This document shows positions 1 to 4,775 of a DNA stretch of 7,464 nt, in pieces. The notes beneath the pieces were generated by a model. That model searched no databases. It was not told where the DNA came from and worked only from the letters and a program-made list of their open reading frames with translations. The stretch's first letter is position 1. Each line of letters starts with the position of its first letter. Origin of the DNA: JANWLD01 sp036276695 (GTDB lineage Bacteria; Patescibacteriota; Saccharimonadia; Saccharimonadales; 2-12-FULL-41-12); the NCBI GenBank assembly GCA_036276695.1, contig DASUOI010000054.1:1-7464 (forward strand). The letters run 5' to 3'. Made by a program: the position numbers and the translations under genes.

Positions 1-25
1 TCCTATTATACTAGAAATTGGCTGA

Positions 26-39
26 GGAGAGAGGGATTC
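26..39 (-). repeat. tRNA-Ser 3'-end-like remnant at protease stop codon
   Basis: Read on the minus strand, 14 bases directly after the TA of the protease stop codon (GAATCCCTCTCTCC) match the T-loop/T-stem/acceptor 3' sequence of the tRNA-Ser at 3120-3212, apart from a missing CT repeat unit, and an AGCCA follows where the tRNA has GCCA. No upstream tRNA body is present, so this is not a tRNA gene. It may be a remnant of the same tRNA-end-derived elements seen at 3255-3547. The sequence is low complexity (CT repeats), so chance is possible. Confidence 0.35.
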
Positions 40-2081
40 TAGTTTTCAATTTGTTCTTTTTTATAAGCCTGATGGCTCTTGTGGTGGTGGGCTATCAACG
101 CCGCACCTAGGATAACCCCTACGAAACCTGCTATTCCTCCGTATATAAGCCCCAGGAGGCTGTAATCAGTGTCTTTTATATCTTTTCCTTCCCGTATGGC
201 TTTTTGAGCCTGCGAGCCGTAAGTGTTGACCAAGCGGTGGGCAGGATAATTGTCATAAACTATCTTGAATTCTGCCAATGCAGCGCTGTATCTTGATTGG
301 TTGAATAATCTTAAGCCTTCTTCCCAATGTTCTTGCGTTTCACTTTCAGTATTCAGGGCTACTTCGTTGTCGGATATAAGTTTTTTCAGGTCAGTTATGT
401 CCCTTATATAACTTTTGGCGGCATTGGTCTGAGTATTGTCTTTGAACCTGTAGGTCAATATTCCAAATGCCTGCCCGGATTCCGATACTGCTGGGCTGCC
501 GCTGCTGCCTTGCGAGGCATCGGCGTCAGTCTGGAAAAGTCTGGATTCACTGCCCTTTGCGTTGCGTATGGAACTTATAGTGCCATTTGTCACGCTCGGC
601 GACAGGCTGGCGTTGGATATAAGATTATTCTCCGCATCGCTGGGGAAGCCTATCAGGCTTATTTCGGCATTCTGCTGTAGGGTGGAAGAATCCGCCAGGC
701 GTATCAAAGGCGTTTGCTGGGCGTCAATCTTCAGCAGAGCGACATCACTGGCAGAAAATCCGTCTTCGGTCTTCTGCTCAATCGTCAGTAAATCCTTAGG
801 CTCGTAATCAATATCAACTATTTGAGCTTCTTTAACAAAATCTTCATCAAGCTTTATCTTCAATGTGCGTATTTCCTTCTCGCTATCAGCTGTAACCGGC
901 TCTTCGCCTAAAGCCGCCAGGATAACTTCATCTTTGTTTTCAAGTCTTAGCTCGCTTTGGGGCAAGTCGTATATCTTAGCCAGCAGGGAAGCTATAACGT
1001 CTCCTTGGCCTATCTGCTCAGGCGTTAAGCCCTCCGAAATGGCAAATTGCGCAAGCAAAGCCGGGTTGCTTAAGAACTCTCCCACCAGAATGTCGGCGGC
1101 GTCCTTTGCCACGACATGGCCATTAGTAGCTATATAACCGTCGCTGGATATTAAGAATCCGCTACCGACGCTGGCACCGCACACATCTCCGCCATAAGCC
1201 TTACCTTCCAGGACTAAGTGCCCACATATAAAATGATATATCTTAACTACCGCTGGAGATATCGCGTTCACATCAAGAATATCTTCTTTATTTTCATCAT
1301 CTTCTTCCCCAATAAGGCCAAATAAAGCCAGAGGCTCTATGGCAGAGCTTGTAACCGCGCCGAACTCTAAACTATTTTGGATTGGCGTATATATATCAGG
1401 AGCTTTCTTTGAATCAAGCAGGCCTTTTATCTGGATTTTTACCGGTCGGCCTTGATTCAACCCCAGCCAAACCGTCTGGTAAATGGGCTTGGAGCCTGAA
1501 CCGAACTTGGGGGCCTGCTTATACACAAGGCTTAAAAACTTTTTTCCGTTTATCTGTCGGCTGCTTGTTGTTTGTTTTTCGTAGCTGAAGTATTCGTCTT
1601 CATCCGGCGCGTAATAGTCTTCCAGTGCCTGGTTGTTGTTTTCGTATCCTCCGTTTGTCTTAAAATTCTCGAAAGCCTGGCCATTTTCTTCTGTCTCAAT
1701 GGAGAATTCACTCAAAACTTCTTCCCCGTTTATAGCGTTCGGGTTGGGGCTTACGGATACTTTGGTAAGTTTTTCTCCGCTTGATAAACTATCGCCGGAT
1801 AAAGTATCGGTGCGGTTCGCTGCCTGGCCCTCCGCATAGAAGGACTCGGCATCGTATTCAAACTGGAACCCCAACGATGATTTAACTTCTTTTAAGGACG
1901 AAGTTTGGCGGTCTTGCACCGGGGGAGCTATGAATATATCGTCTGAACCGGACTTGCCTAGGATAAAACCAACGCCGAATACCGAGATTATTATCAAAAA
2001 AATCCCTGTGAAAAATAAGGTTACGTGGTGGATTCTGAAGGGCTTATGGTGTTTTTTCGGATGTTTGGGCAGGCTCGTCAT
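39..2081 (-). CDS. Membrane-anchored trypsin-like serine protease with C-terminal TPR-like segment
   Basis: This 680-residue protein is predicted to be a surface serine endopeptidase of the trypsin/HtrA type. A basic, His-rich N-terminus is followed by a membrane helix at about residues 19-42. Residues 60-245 form an extracytoplasmic domain I do not recognise. The protease domain spans about 275-570, with His322 (ATNGHVV), Asp446 (SDVALLKI) and Ser527 (QGSSGSP) as the likely catalytic triad. The His-Asp spacing of about 124 residues is long, with a helical insertion at 325-430. Cys286 and Cys301 could form a disulfide. Residues 583-632 resemble a TPR hairpin, and a second membrane helix lies at 643-665, followed by a basic His/Lys tail. 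There is no PDZ domain, unlike DegP/HtrA. No Shine-Dalgarno sequence precedes the ATG; a TATAGT box at 2093-2098 would give a leader of about 5 nt. It lies downstream of tRNA-Arg on the same strand, so read-through is also possible. The substrate is unknown. Confidence 0.9.
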   Translation of the reverse strand: MTSLPKHPKKHHKPFRIHHVTLFFTGIFLIIISVFGVGFILGKSGSDDIFIAPPVQDRQTSSLKEVKSSLGFQFEYDAESFYAEGQAANRTDTLSGDSLSSGEKLTKVSVSPNPNAINGEEVLSEFSIETEENGQAFENFKTNGGYENNNQALEDYYAPDEDEYFSYEKQTTSSRQINGKKFLSLVYKQAPKFGSGSKPIYQTVWLGLNQGRPVKIQIKGLLDSKKAPDIYTPIQNSLEFGAVTSSAIEPLALFGLIGEEDDENKEDILDVNAISPAVVKIYHFICGHLVLEGKAYGGDVCGASVGSGFLISSDGYIATNGHVVAKDAADILVGEFLSNPALLAQFAISEGLTPEQIGQGDVIASLLAKIYDLPQSELRLENKDEVILAALGEEPVTADSEKEIRTLKIKLDEDFVKEAQIVDIDYEPKDLLTIEQKTEDGFSASDVALLKIDAQQTPLIRLADSSTLQQNAEISLIGFPSDAENNLISNASLSPSVTNGTISSIRNAKGSESRLFQTDADASQGSSGSPAVSESGQAFGILTYRFKDNTQTNAAKSYIRDITDLKKLISDNEVALNTESETQEHWEEGLRLFNQSRYSAALAEFKIVYDNYPAHRLVNTYGSQAQKAIREGKDIKDTDYSLLGLIYGGIAGFVGVILGAALIAHHHKSHQAYKKEQIEN

Positions 2082-2092
2082 ACTTATGCTTA

Positions 2093-2098
2093 ACTATA
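2093..2098 (-). promoter_or_regulatory. Possible -10 box (TATAGT) for the protease gene
   Basis: TATAGT on the minus strand ends 11 nt before the A of the protease ATG, so transcription would start about 5 nt upstream of the start codon. No convincing -35 box is seen and there is no TGn extension. The spacing matches the short leaders predicted for other genes here. Confidence 0.3.
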
Positions 2099-2130
2099 CT
2101 GAAAAACAGAATCTATATAAACAGGGTTTG

Positions 2131-2207
2131 TGGTGAACCCGAGAGGATTCGAACCTCTGACCTCATCCTCCGCAAGGATGCGCTCTATCCAGCTGAGCTA
2201 CGGGTCC
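2131..2207 (-). tRNA. tRNA-Arg (anticodon GCG)
   Basis: A complete 77-nt cloverleaf is seen on the minus strand. The acceptor stem GGACCCG/CGGGTTC pairs fully with one G-U. The D-stem is GCTC/GAGC, the anticodon stem CATCC/GGATG encloses loop TTGCGGA, the T-arm is AGAGG-TTCGAAT-CCTCT, the discriminator is A and CCA is encoded. The anticodon GCG reads CGC, and CGU by wobble. Most bacteria instead carry tRNA-Arg(ACG), deaminated to inosine by TadA, so GCG is notable. G36-G37 fits m1G37 methylation by TrmD. Confidence 0.96.
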
Positions 2208-2229
2208 GCACCAAACTAAAACAGAGGTA

Positions 2230-2238
2230 ATTTTAACA
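2230..2238 (-). promoter_or_regulatory. Extended -10 promoter of tRNA-Arg
   Basis: TGTTAAAAT on the minus strand is an extended -10 (TGn plus hexamer), placing the start about 16 nt before the mature tRNA 5' end. The surrounding ATGTTAAAATTACC closely matches ATGTTATAATTTAC in front of the tRNA-Ser, which supports both. No clear -35 is visible. Confidence 0.5.
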
Positions 2239-2259
2239 TACCAATCTTTCAAGCACTAT

Positions 2260-2424
2260 GCATTTCGCACTTGAGTGCTAGGTTCAATTTCTCTTTGAGG
2301 AATGGAGCGAGCCGTACAAAAGGTACGGTGAAGTGAATACCGCAGAAGAAAATTGTGCATAGTGCCAAGAGGCTGGCAGAGCAGCCAGCTTTGCTGGTTG
2401 GCCGGCCAGCCGGTGCGGAAAGCA
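2260..2424 (+). repeat. Structured repeat family 1, full copy 1
   Basis: Positions 2266-2418 match 4478-4630 at 150 of 153 positions with no indels. The arms at 2260-2270 and 2413-2423 pair at 10 of 11 positions (one G-U). Inside, CTTG pairs with CAAG around an unpaired AGUGC/GUGCC loop, then CTA/TAG and CAATTT/AAATTG. An apical hairpin GCCGTAC/GTACGGT has an A-rich loop, and a GC-rich hairpin lies near 2371-2410. The element ends right at the stop codon (2426-2428) of the membrane-protein gene. It could be a small RNA, a non-autonomous mobile element or a bidirectional terminator. The strand is assigned from G-U pairs and purine-rich loops, so it is tentative. The family is not one I can name. 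Confidence 0.8.
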
Positions 2425-2425
2425 T

Positions 2426-2977
2426 TTAAAAACGAAGGCGTTTGGCCAGCTTATCAATCTGCCGCTCATCGTCTTCACGGTGAGGCAAGTGATCAGCCAA
2501 TATTTCTACGATGTTATCCGTCTCTTCAGGAGGGAAATAAATCGATACGTCCGGCATAAATCTTCTCAAGGGCATCAGGTTTATATAGCCTATCGCTCCG
2601 TCGCTAGCCATAGAAAAATACTTGAATTGTTCAAAAGGATAGAATTTCTCGCCGATGTTCACGCCTTTGTTGTCTATTCTGTAGGAAAGCTGTCTGGGCT
2701 TATGGTTCGCAAGGATTGCAAACAATATACCCACCACCGCTACGGAGATGGTTGAAATATAATCTTTGGTGAAAATAAAGATAACGACGACTACTAGGAT
2801 AAGCAATCCAAAAAAACCCATAAACCAGCCGATATTTTTGTGGTTAGCCACAAACTCCGAACCGACCCAGCTTACTTCTCTGTTTTGATCGATATGTTTT
2901 TCTTCTGAATCTTGCCCAGGATCTGTGAAGTCATCCTCTGGATCGTATTGAAAATTTTCTTGATTTTCTTCATCCAT
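2426..2977 (-). CDS. Two-helix membrane protein of unknown function
   Basis: I do not recognise this 183-residue protein. It has a strongly acidic N-terminal region of about 45 residues, then two membrane helices (about residues 49-70 and 73-90, the first very rich in Val/Ile/Leu). A basic junction is followed by a beta-rich C-terminal domain (about 95-165: SYRIDNKGVNIGEKFYPFEQ and onward) recalling bacterial PH-like domains attached to paired helices. It ends in a basic tail (DKLAKRLRF). Both termini are probably cytoplasmic. The reading frame opens further upstream at a GTG (3004) and an ATG (2983). I chose the ATG at 2977 because an extended -10 at 2984-2992 would start transcription there, making the message leaderless; AGTGG before 2983 is a weak alternative RBS. 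The stop codon abuts the family 1 repeat. Confidence 0.8.
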   Translation of the reverse strand: MDEENQENFQYDPEDDFTDPGQDSEEKHIDQNREVSWVGSEFVANHKNIGWFMGFFGLLILVVVVIFIFTKDYISTISVAVVGILFAILANHKPRQLSYRIDNKGVNIGEKFYPFEQFKYFSMASDGAIGYINLMPLRRFMPDVSIYFPPEETDNIVEILADHLPHREDDERQIDKLAKRLRF

Positions 2978-2983
2978 AAGCAT

Positions 2984-2992
2984 ATTGTACCA
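2984..2992 (-). promoter_or_regulatory. Extended -10 promoter of the membrane-protein gene
   Basis: TGGTACAAT on the minus strand is an extended -10. Its last base is 7 nt before the A of the ATG at 2977, the usual -10 to +1 distance, so transcription would begin on the start codon. No -35 match lies 16-18 nt upstream. Confidence 0.45.
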
Positions 2993-3085
2993 CTGAAATT
3001 TCACCTATGGCGGAGGAGGCATAAAGCCAATGTCTTGGCTCCTGCGTAGTCACGAGCGAAGCGTCGTTAATATAAATCGTAAAAA

Positions 3086-3094
3086 TGTTATAAT
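3086..3094 (+). promoter_or_regulatory. Extended -10 promoter of tRNA-Ser
   Basis: TGTTATAAT gives a perfect TATAAT hexamer preceded by TGn. The predicted start is about 3101, some 19 nt before the tRNA. The same ATGTTAnAATT context precedes the tRNA-Arg. The -35 region (about 3066-3071, GTTAAT) is weak. Confidence 0.65.
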
Positions 3095-3119
3095 TTACAT
3101 CTGTCAAGCCAGTTTACAA

Positions 3120-3212
3120 GGAGAGGTACCCAAGTGGCTGAAGGGGACGGTTTGCTAAATCGTTAGTGGGGCGCAAGCTCCAGCGAGGGTTCGAATCCCT
3201 CTCTCTCCGCCA
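3120..3212 (+). tRNA. tRNA-Ser (anticodon GCT)
   Basis: A complete class II tRNA. The acceptor stem GGAGAGG/TCTCTCC pairs fully (one G-U). The anticodon stem ACGGT/ATCGT encloses loop TTGCTAA with anticodon GCT. The long variable arm TGGGGC-GCAA-GCTCCA has a GNRA loop, typical of tRNA-Ser. The T-arm is GAGGG-TTCGAAT-CCCTC, the discriminator is G and CCA is encoded. It reads AGC and AGU. Its last 21 bases recur exactly at 3322-3342. Confidence 0.97.
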
Positions 3213-3248
3213 GAATTTTGGCTAGTCTTCTGACTAGACAGAATTCTG
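3211..3248 (+). other. Imperfect hairpin directly after tRNA-Ser
   Basis: CAGAATT (3211-3217) pairs with AATTCTG (3242-3248), and inside it CTAGTC pairs with GACTAG around a TTCT loop. The outer stem uses the last two bases of the tRNA CCA. No T-run follows, so it is a poor Rho-independent terminator. It may help 3' processing or mark an insertion junction. Confidence 0.5.
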
Positions 3249-3254
3249 CTGTAA

Positions 3255-3342
3255 GAGGGTTCGAACGGAAATGCCACATGGTGCATTTCCTGGCACTTTG
3301 TGAGGAAACTTCCGAGCAAAGCGAATCCCTCTCTCTCCGCCA
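3255..3342 (+). repeat. Second tRNA-Ser 3' end interrupted in the T-loop by a 57-bp structured insert (family 2, copy 1)
   Basis: GAGGG-TTCGA (3255-3264) and CGAAT-CCCTC and onward (3322-3342) together equal the T-arm, acceptor 3' strand, G and CCA of the upstream tRNA-Ser. The T-loop is split by 57 bp (3265-3321) and CGA is present on both sides. The copied 3' part is 21 bp exact at a distance of 130 bp. The insert contains GGAAATGC/GCATTTCC (8 bp) and CTTTG/CAAAG stems. It starts ACGGAAATGCCA, like copy 2 at 3395. No tRNA 5' half accompanies it, so it is not a tRNA gene. It could be an insertion by a tiny mobile element or an att-like duplication. Confidence 0.75.
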
Positions 3343-3348
3343 CGCAAG

Positions 3349-3374
3349 AAGTCAGACATTTGTCTGGCTTTTTT
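3349..3374 (+). terminator. Rho-independent terminator of the tRNA-Ser unit
   Basis: The stem AAGTCAGACA/TGTCTGGCTT (one G-U) with a very small loop is followed by TTTTTT. It lies directly after the interrupted second tRNA 3' end, so it was probably the original tRNA-Ser terminator, pushed about 130 bp away by the duplication. Confidence 0.7.
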
Positions 3375-3394
3375 CGTGATTATGGAAGATAGGC

Positions 3395-3547
3395 TTCGAA
3401 CGGGAATGCCAAGTGCGCATCTCGCATATATCTGCTTGCTAGTAGATTTCGCGAGCCCGCCTCAGCGCCGTCGCGCTTCCGGCCTTGCGAACTGCGCTTA
3501 TGGCAGTTCTCACCCGGCACCCGCCAGCTGGCGGGCGAATCCCTCTC
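3395..3547 (+). repeat. Family 2 T-loop-flanked structured unit, copy 2
   Basis: It begins TTCGAACGGGAATGCCA, like copy 1 (TTCGAACGGAAATGCCA), and ends GCGAATCCCTCTC, like copy 1. TTCGA and CGAAT again flank an insert, here about 136 bp (3400-3535). The interior has GAACTGC/GCAGTTC (3489-3509) and a perfect palindrome CCCGCCAGCTGGCGGG (3520-3535). The outer tRNA-like arm (AGGC/CCCTC) no longer pairs well, so this copy is degenerate. No gene is seen in 3375-3569. Confidence 0.6.
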
Positions 3548-3569
3548 CGGCAACTTGAAAAGTCCGGTT

Positions 3570-4238
3570 CTATGCTTGGGCAAAAACAGCCACATCTATA
3601 GTTTTAACACCGGCTTTTTTTAGCATTTTAGCGGCAGCTTCTATGGTGGCGCCAGTGGTGGTTATATCGTCTATCAACAATATTTTTGTCTGTTTCAAAT
3701 CCGAATCTTTTACTTGGAAAGCCTGTTCCAGATGTCTGAACCTGTCCGTCCTGCTTGCTCCGACTTGGCGAGATTTTCCTTTTCTTAACAAAATATGCCT
3801 GTGCTTATAGTTTCTTAGTTTGGCAAAATTCCTGGTAATTTCCCCCGCCTGGTCGTACCCCCTCATTCTTATACGGTTGTTTGCCGTGGGTATATGGCAG
3901 ACAATCGTATCTTCTGGTAATTTCGGTACAATTTCGTCTAGTTTTTTAGCTGCGACCATAGCGCCGGCTATTGCTCGCTCAAATTTTAATTTATAAACCA
4001 GTTTTTTTGAGACCTCTCCATAGTCGGTTGCTGCCCAGACGTGGCGGATAGGCACTGATTTCCTGCAACTGCGACAAACCGCTTGGTTTGAGCTCGTTTG
4101 ATAGCATCTATAGCATCGGCTTACCGGCTCCGTTAACTCGGAGTTAAGACAGCCATCGCAAAGCAAACTTCCTTCCGCGTCGCAAACGATACAGTTATGC
4201 GCGGCAACCAGGCTTATCAGTCTTTCTAAAACATTCAT
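3570..4238 (-). CDS. comF: ComF family phosphoribosyltransferase-like protein
   Basis: This 222-residue protein belongs to the ComF/GntX family, cytoplasmic proteins tied to natural DNA uptake, where they are thought to act on single-stranded DNA behind the ComEC channel. The N-terminus carries two zinc-binding Cys pairs, C16-x2-C19 with C27-x2-C30, and C42-x2-C45 with C55-x2-C58. The phosphoribosyltransferase fold follows, with IPTANNRIRMRGYDQA (about 116-131) and the PRPP-binding loop LLIDDITTTGAT (187-198). Length is normal for the family. The frame opens further upstream to 4337, but those 33 residues are translated from repeat DNA and are not ComF-like, so I start at the ATG at 4238 (MNVLERLISLV). 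No Shine-Dalgarno is present; a weak TGTAAAAAT at 4246-4254 would make the message nearly leaderless. It is monocistronic and converges on the tRNA-Ser. Confidence 0.92.
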   Translation of the reverse strand: MNVLERLISLVAAHNCIVCDAEGSLLCDGCLNSELTEPVSRCYRCYQTSSNQAVCRSCRKSVPIRHVWAATDYGEVSKKLVYKLKFERAIAGAMVAAKKLDEIVPKLPEDTIVCHIPTANNRIRMRGYDQAGEITRNFAKLRNYKHRHILLRKGKSRQVGASRTDRFRHLEQAFQVKDSDLKQTKILLIDDITTTGATIEAAAKMLKKAGVKTIDVAVFAQA

Positions 4239-4267
4239 TTCAACGATTTTTACATGTTCCGGCCTCA

Positions 4268-4290
4268 GCTGACAACGTTTCGGCTTTAGG
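4268..4290 (+). repeat. 23-bp direct repeat, left copy
   Basis: The 23 bases starting GCTGACAACG and ending CTTTAGG recur exactly at 4386-4408, 118 bp away, and bracket the half copy of the family 1 repeat. The inner ACAACGTTTC is also the inverse complement of GAAACGTTGT at 4637-4646, right of full copy 2. Confidence 0.85.
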
Positions 4291-4305
4291 CCTGCCTGAA
4301 CGACT

Positions 4306-4371
4306 TTACGCCTCCTGTACTTAAGTGCTAGGTGCAATTTCTCTTTGGGGAATGGAGCGAGCCGTACAAAA
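4306..4371 (+). repeat. Structured repeat family 1, 5'-half copy before copy 2
   Basis: It matches 4468-4533 at 61 of 66 positions, including the left flank TTACGCCTCC, and stops abruptly in the A-rich loop of the apical hairpin. The right half is missing, so it cannot form the closed structure alone. With the full copy it forms a partial tandem duplication of 162-bp period. Confidence 0.85.
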
Positions 4372-4385
4372 ACGTGGCTTCGATC

Positions 4386-4408
4386 GCTGACAACGTTTCG
4401 GCTTTAGG
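4386..4408 (+). repeat. 23-bp direct repeat, right copy
   Basis: Exact copy of 4268-4290. Together the two bracket the truncated family 1 unit, consistent with a local duplication or with target duplication around an insert. Confidence 0.85.
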
Positions 4409-4412
4409 TTCT

Positions 4413-4456
4413 GGCTAGGCGAGAGCGAAGCGTGGACTGAGCCGTATAAGAATACA
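4413..4456 (+). repeat. Degenerate fragment of structured repeat family 1
   Basis: GGACTGAGCCGTATAAGAATAC near the right end resembles the apical hairpin region of the half copy at 6349-6370 (GGACCGAGTCGTATAA and onward), and GGCGAGAG before it resembles GGCGAGAA there. The outer stems are absent. GAGCGAAGCGT (4423-4433) also occurs at 3054-3064. Confidence 0.45.
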
Positions 4457-4474
4457 TGCTGTAGTGGTTACGCC

Positions 4475-4634
4475 TCCCGCACTTGAGTACTAGGTGCAAT
4501 TTCTCTTTGAGGAATGGAGCGAGCCGTACAAAAGGTACGGTGAAGTGAATACCGCAGAAGAAAATTGTGCATAGTGCCAAGAGGCTGGCAGAGCAGCCAG
4601 CTTTGCTGGTTAGCCGGCCAGCCGGTGCGGGAGG
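4475..4634 (+). repeat. Structured repeat family 1, full copy 2
   Basis: The arms CCTCCCGCAC (4475-4484 region) and GTGCGGGAGG (4625-4634) pair perfectly over 10 bp. The core is 98% identical to copy 1. Visible stems are CTTG 4482-4485/CAAG 4578-4581, CTA/TAG, CAATTT 4497-4502/AAATTG 4562-4567, an apical hairpin GCCGTAC/GTACGGT (4523-4541) and a hairpin 4583-4623 with GGCTGG/CCAGCC outside AGCCAGC/GCTGGTT. It lies between divergent comF and hsp20. It may encode a small structured RNA on the plus strand, but no promoter directly before it is convincing. Confidence 0.8.
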
Positions 4635-4680
4635 TGGAAACGTTGTAATGGTTTTGTTGTAAATATGTACGCTAGCCTGT

Positions 4681-4708
4681 TGCACGCAAGATAATCTAAG
4701 CTATACTA
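4681..4708 (+). promoter_or_regulatory. Candidate sigma-70-type promoter of hsp20
   Basis: TTGCAC, 16 nt, TATACT, with a start near 4715 and a leader of about 60 nt. A perfect TTGACA lies nearer the gene at 4731-4736, but nothing good stands 16-18 nt after it (TATAAA at 4749-4754 is only 12 nt away). Which is used cannot be decided by eye. Confidence 0.4.
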
Positions 4709-4765
4709 CTAATAAATATAAAAATCCTTTTGACAAAAAACACATCTTTATAAAGAAATAAACCT

Positions 4766-4770
4766 GGAGG
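4766..4770 (+). promoter_or_regulatory. Shine-Dalgarno of hsp20
   Basis: GGAGG with a 5-nt spacer before the ATG at 4776 fixes the start. It is the strongest ribosome-binding site in the window, contrasting with the SD-less neighbours. Confidence 0.8.
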
Positions 4771-4775
4771 GTACG

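Noticed and set aside
2268..2279. GAGTGCTA resembling half of a CIRCE/HrcA operator
   Set aside because: The second half-site at N9 spacing is missing, the bases belong to the repeat fold, and the copy nearest hsp20 is further degraded.
2284..2478. Open reading frame on the minus strand across family 1 copy 1
   Set aside because: The near-identical copy 2 is open in a different frame with a different peptide, so the openness is not kept by selection; the DNA is structured repeat.
3155..3343. Open reading frame antisense to tRNA-Ser and its duplicated 3' end (ends GERGIRTLAGACAPLTI)
   Set aside because: This is the well-known false protein produced by translating tRNA-Ser in antisense.
3546..3566. 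Hairpin CCGG-CA-ACTT-GAA-AAGT-CCGG as comF terminator
   Set aside because: No T-run follows on the minus strand and the stem has a 2-nt bulge.
3380..3595. Overlapping open frames on both strands between the terminator and comF
   Set aside because: Compositionally unlike the real genes, filled with hairpins and tRNA-like ends, no start signals.
4239..4337. N-terminal extension of ComF by 33 residues
   Set aside because: The extra residues derive from the 23-bp repeat region and precede the zinc-finger start expected for the family.
4521..4546. GAGCGAGCCGTAC...GTACGGTGAA hairpin resembling group II intron domain V
   Set aside because: Lacks the 34-nt domain V layout, the AGC triad/bulge pattern and any reverse transcriptase; only a superficial likeness.
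4306..4634. CRISPR array
   Set aside because: Repeat units are long, of unequal length and structured, with no regular spacers or cas genes.
4404..4685. Open reading frame on the minus strand across family 1 copy 2
   Set aside because: It reads through the repeat arms, has no ribosome-binding site, and its frame differs from that open in copy 1.
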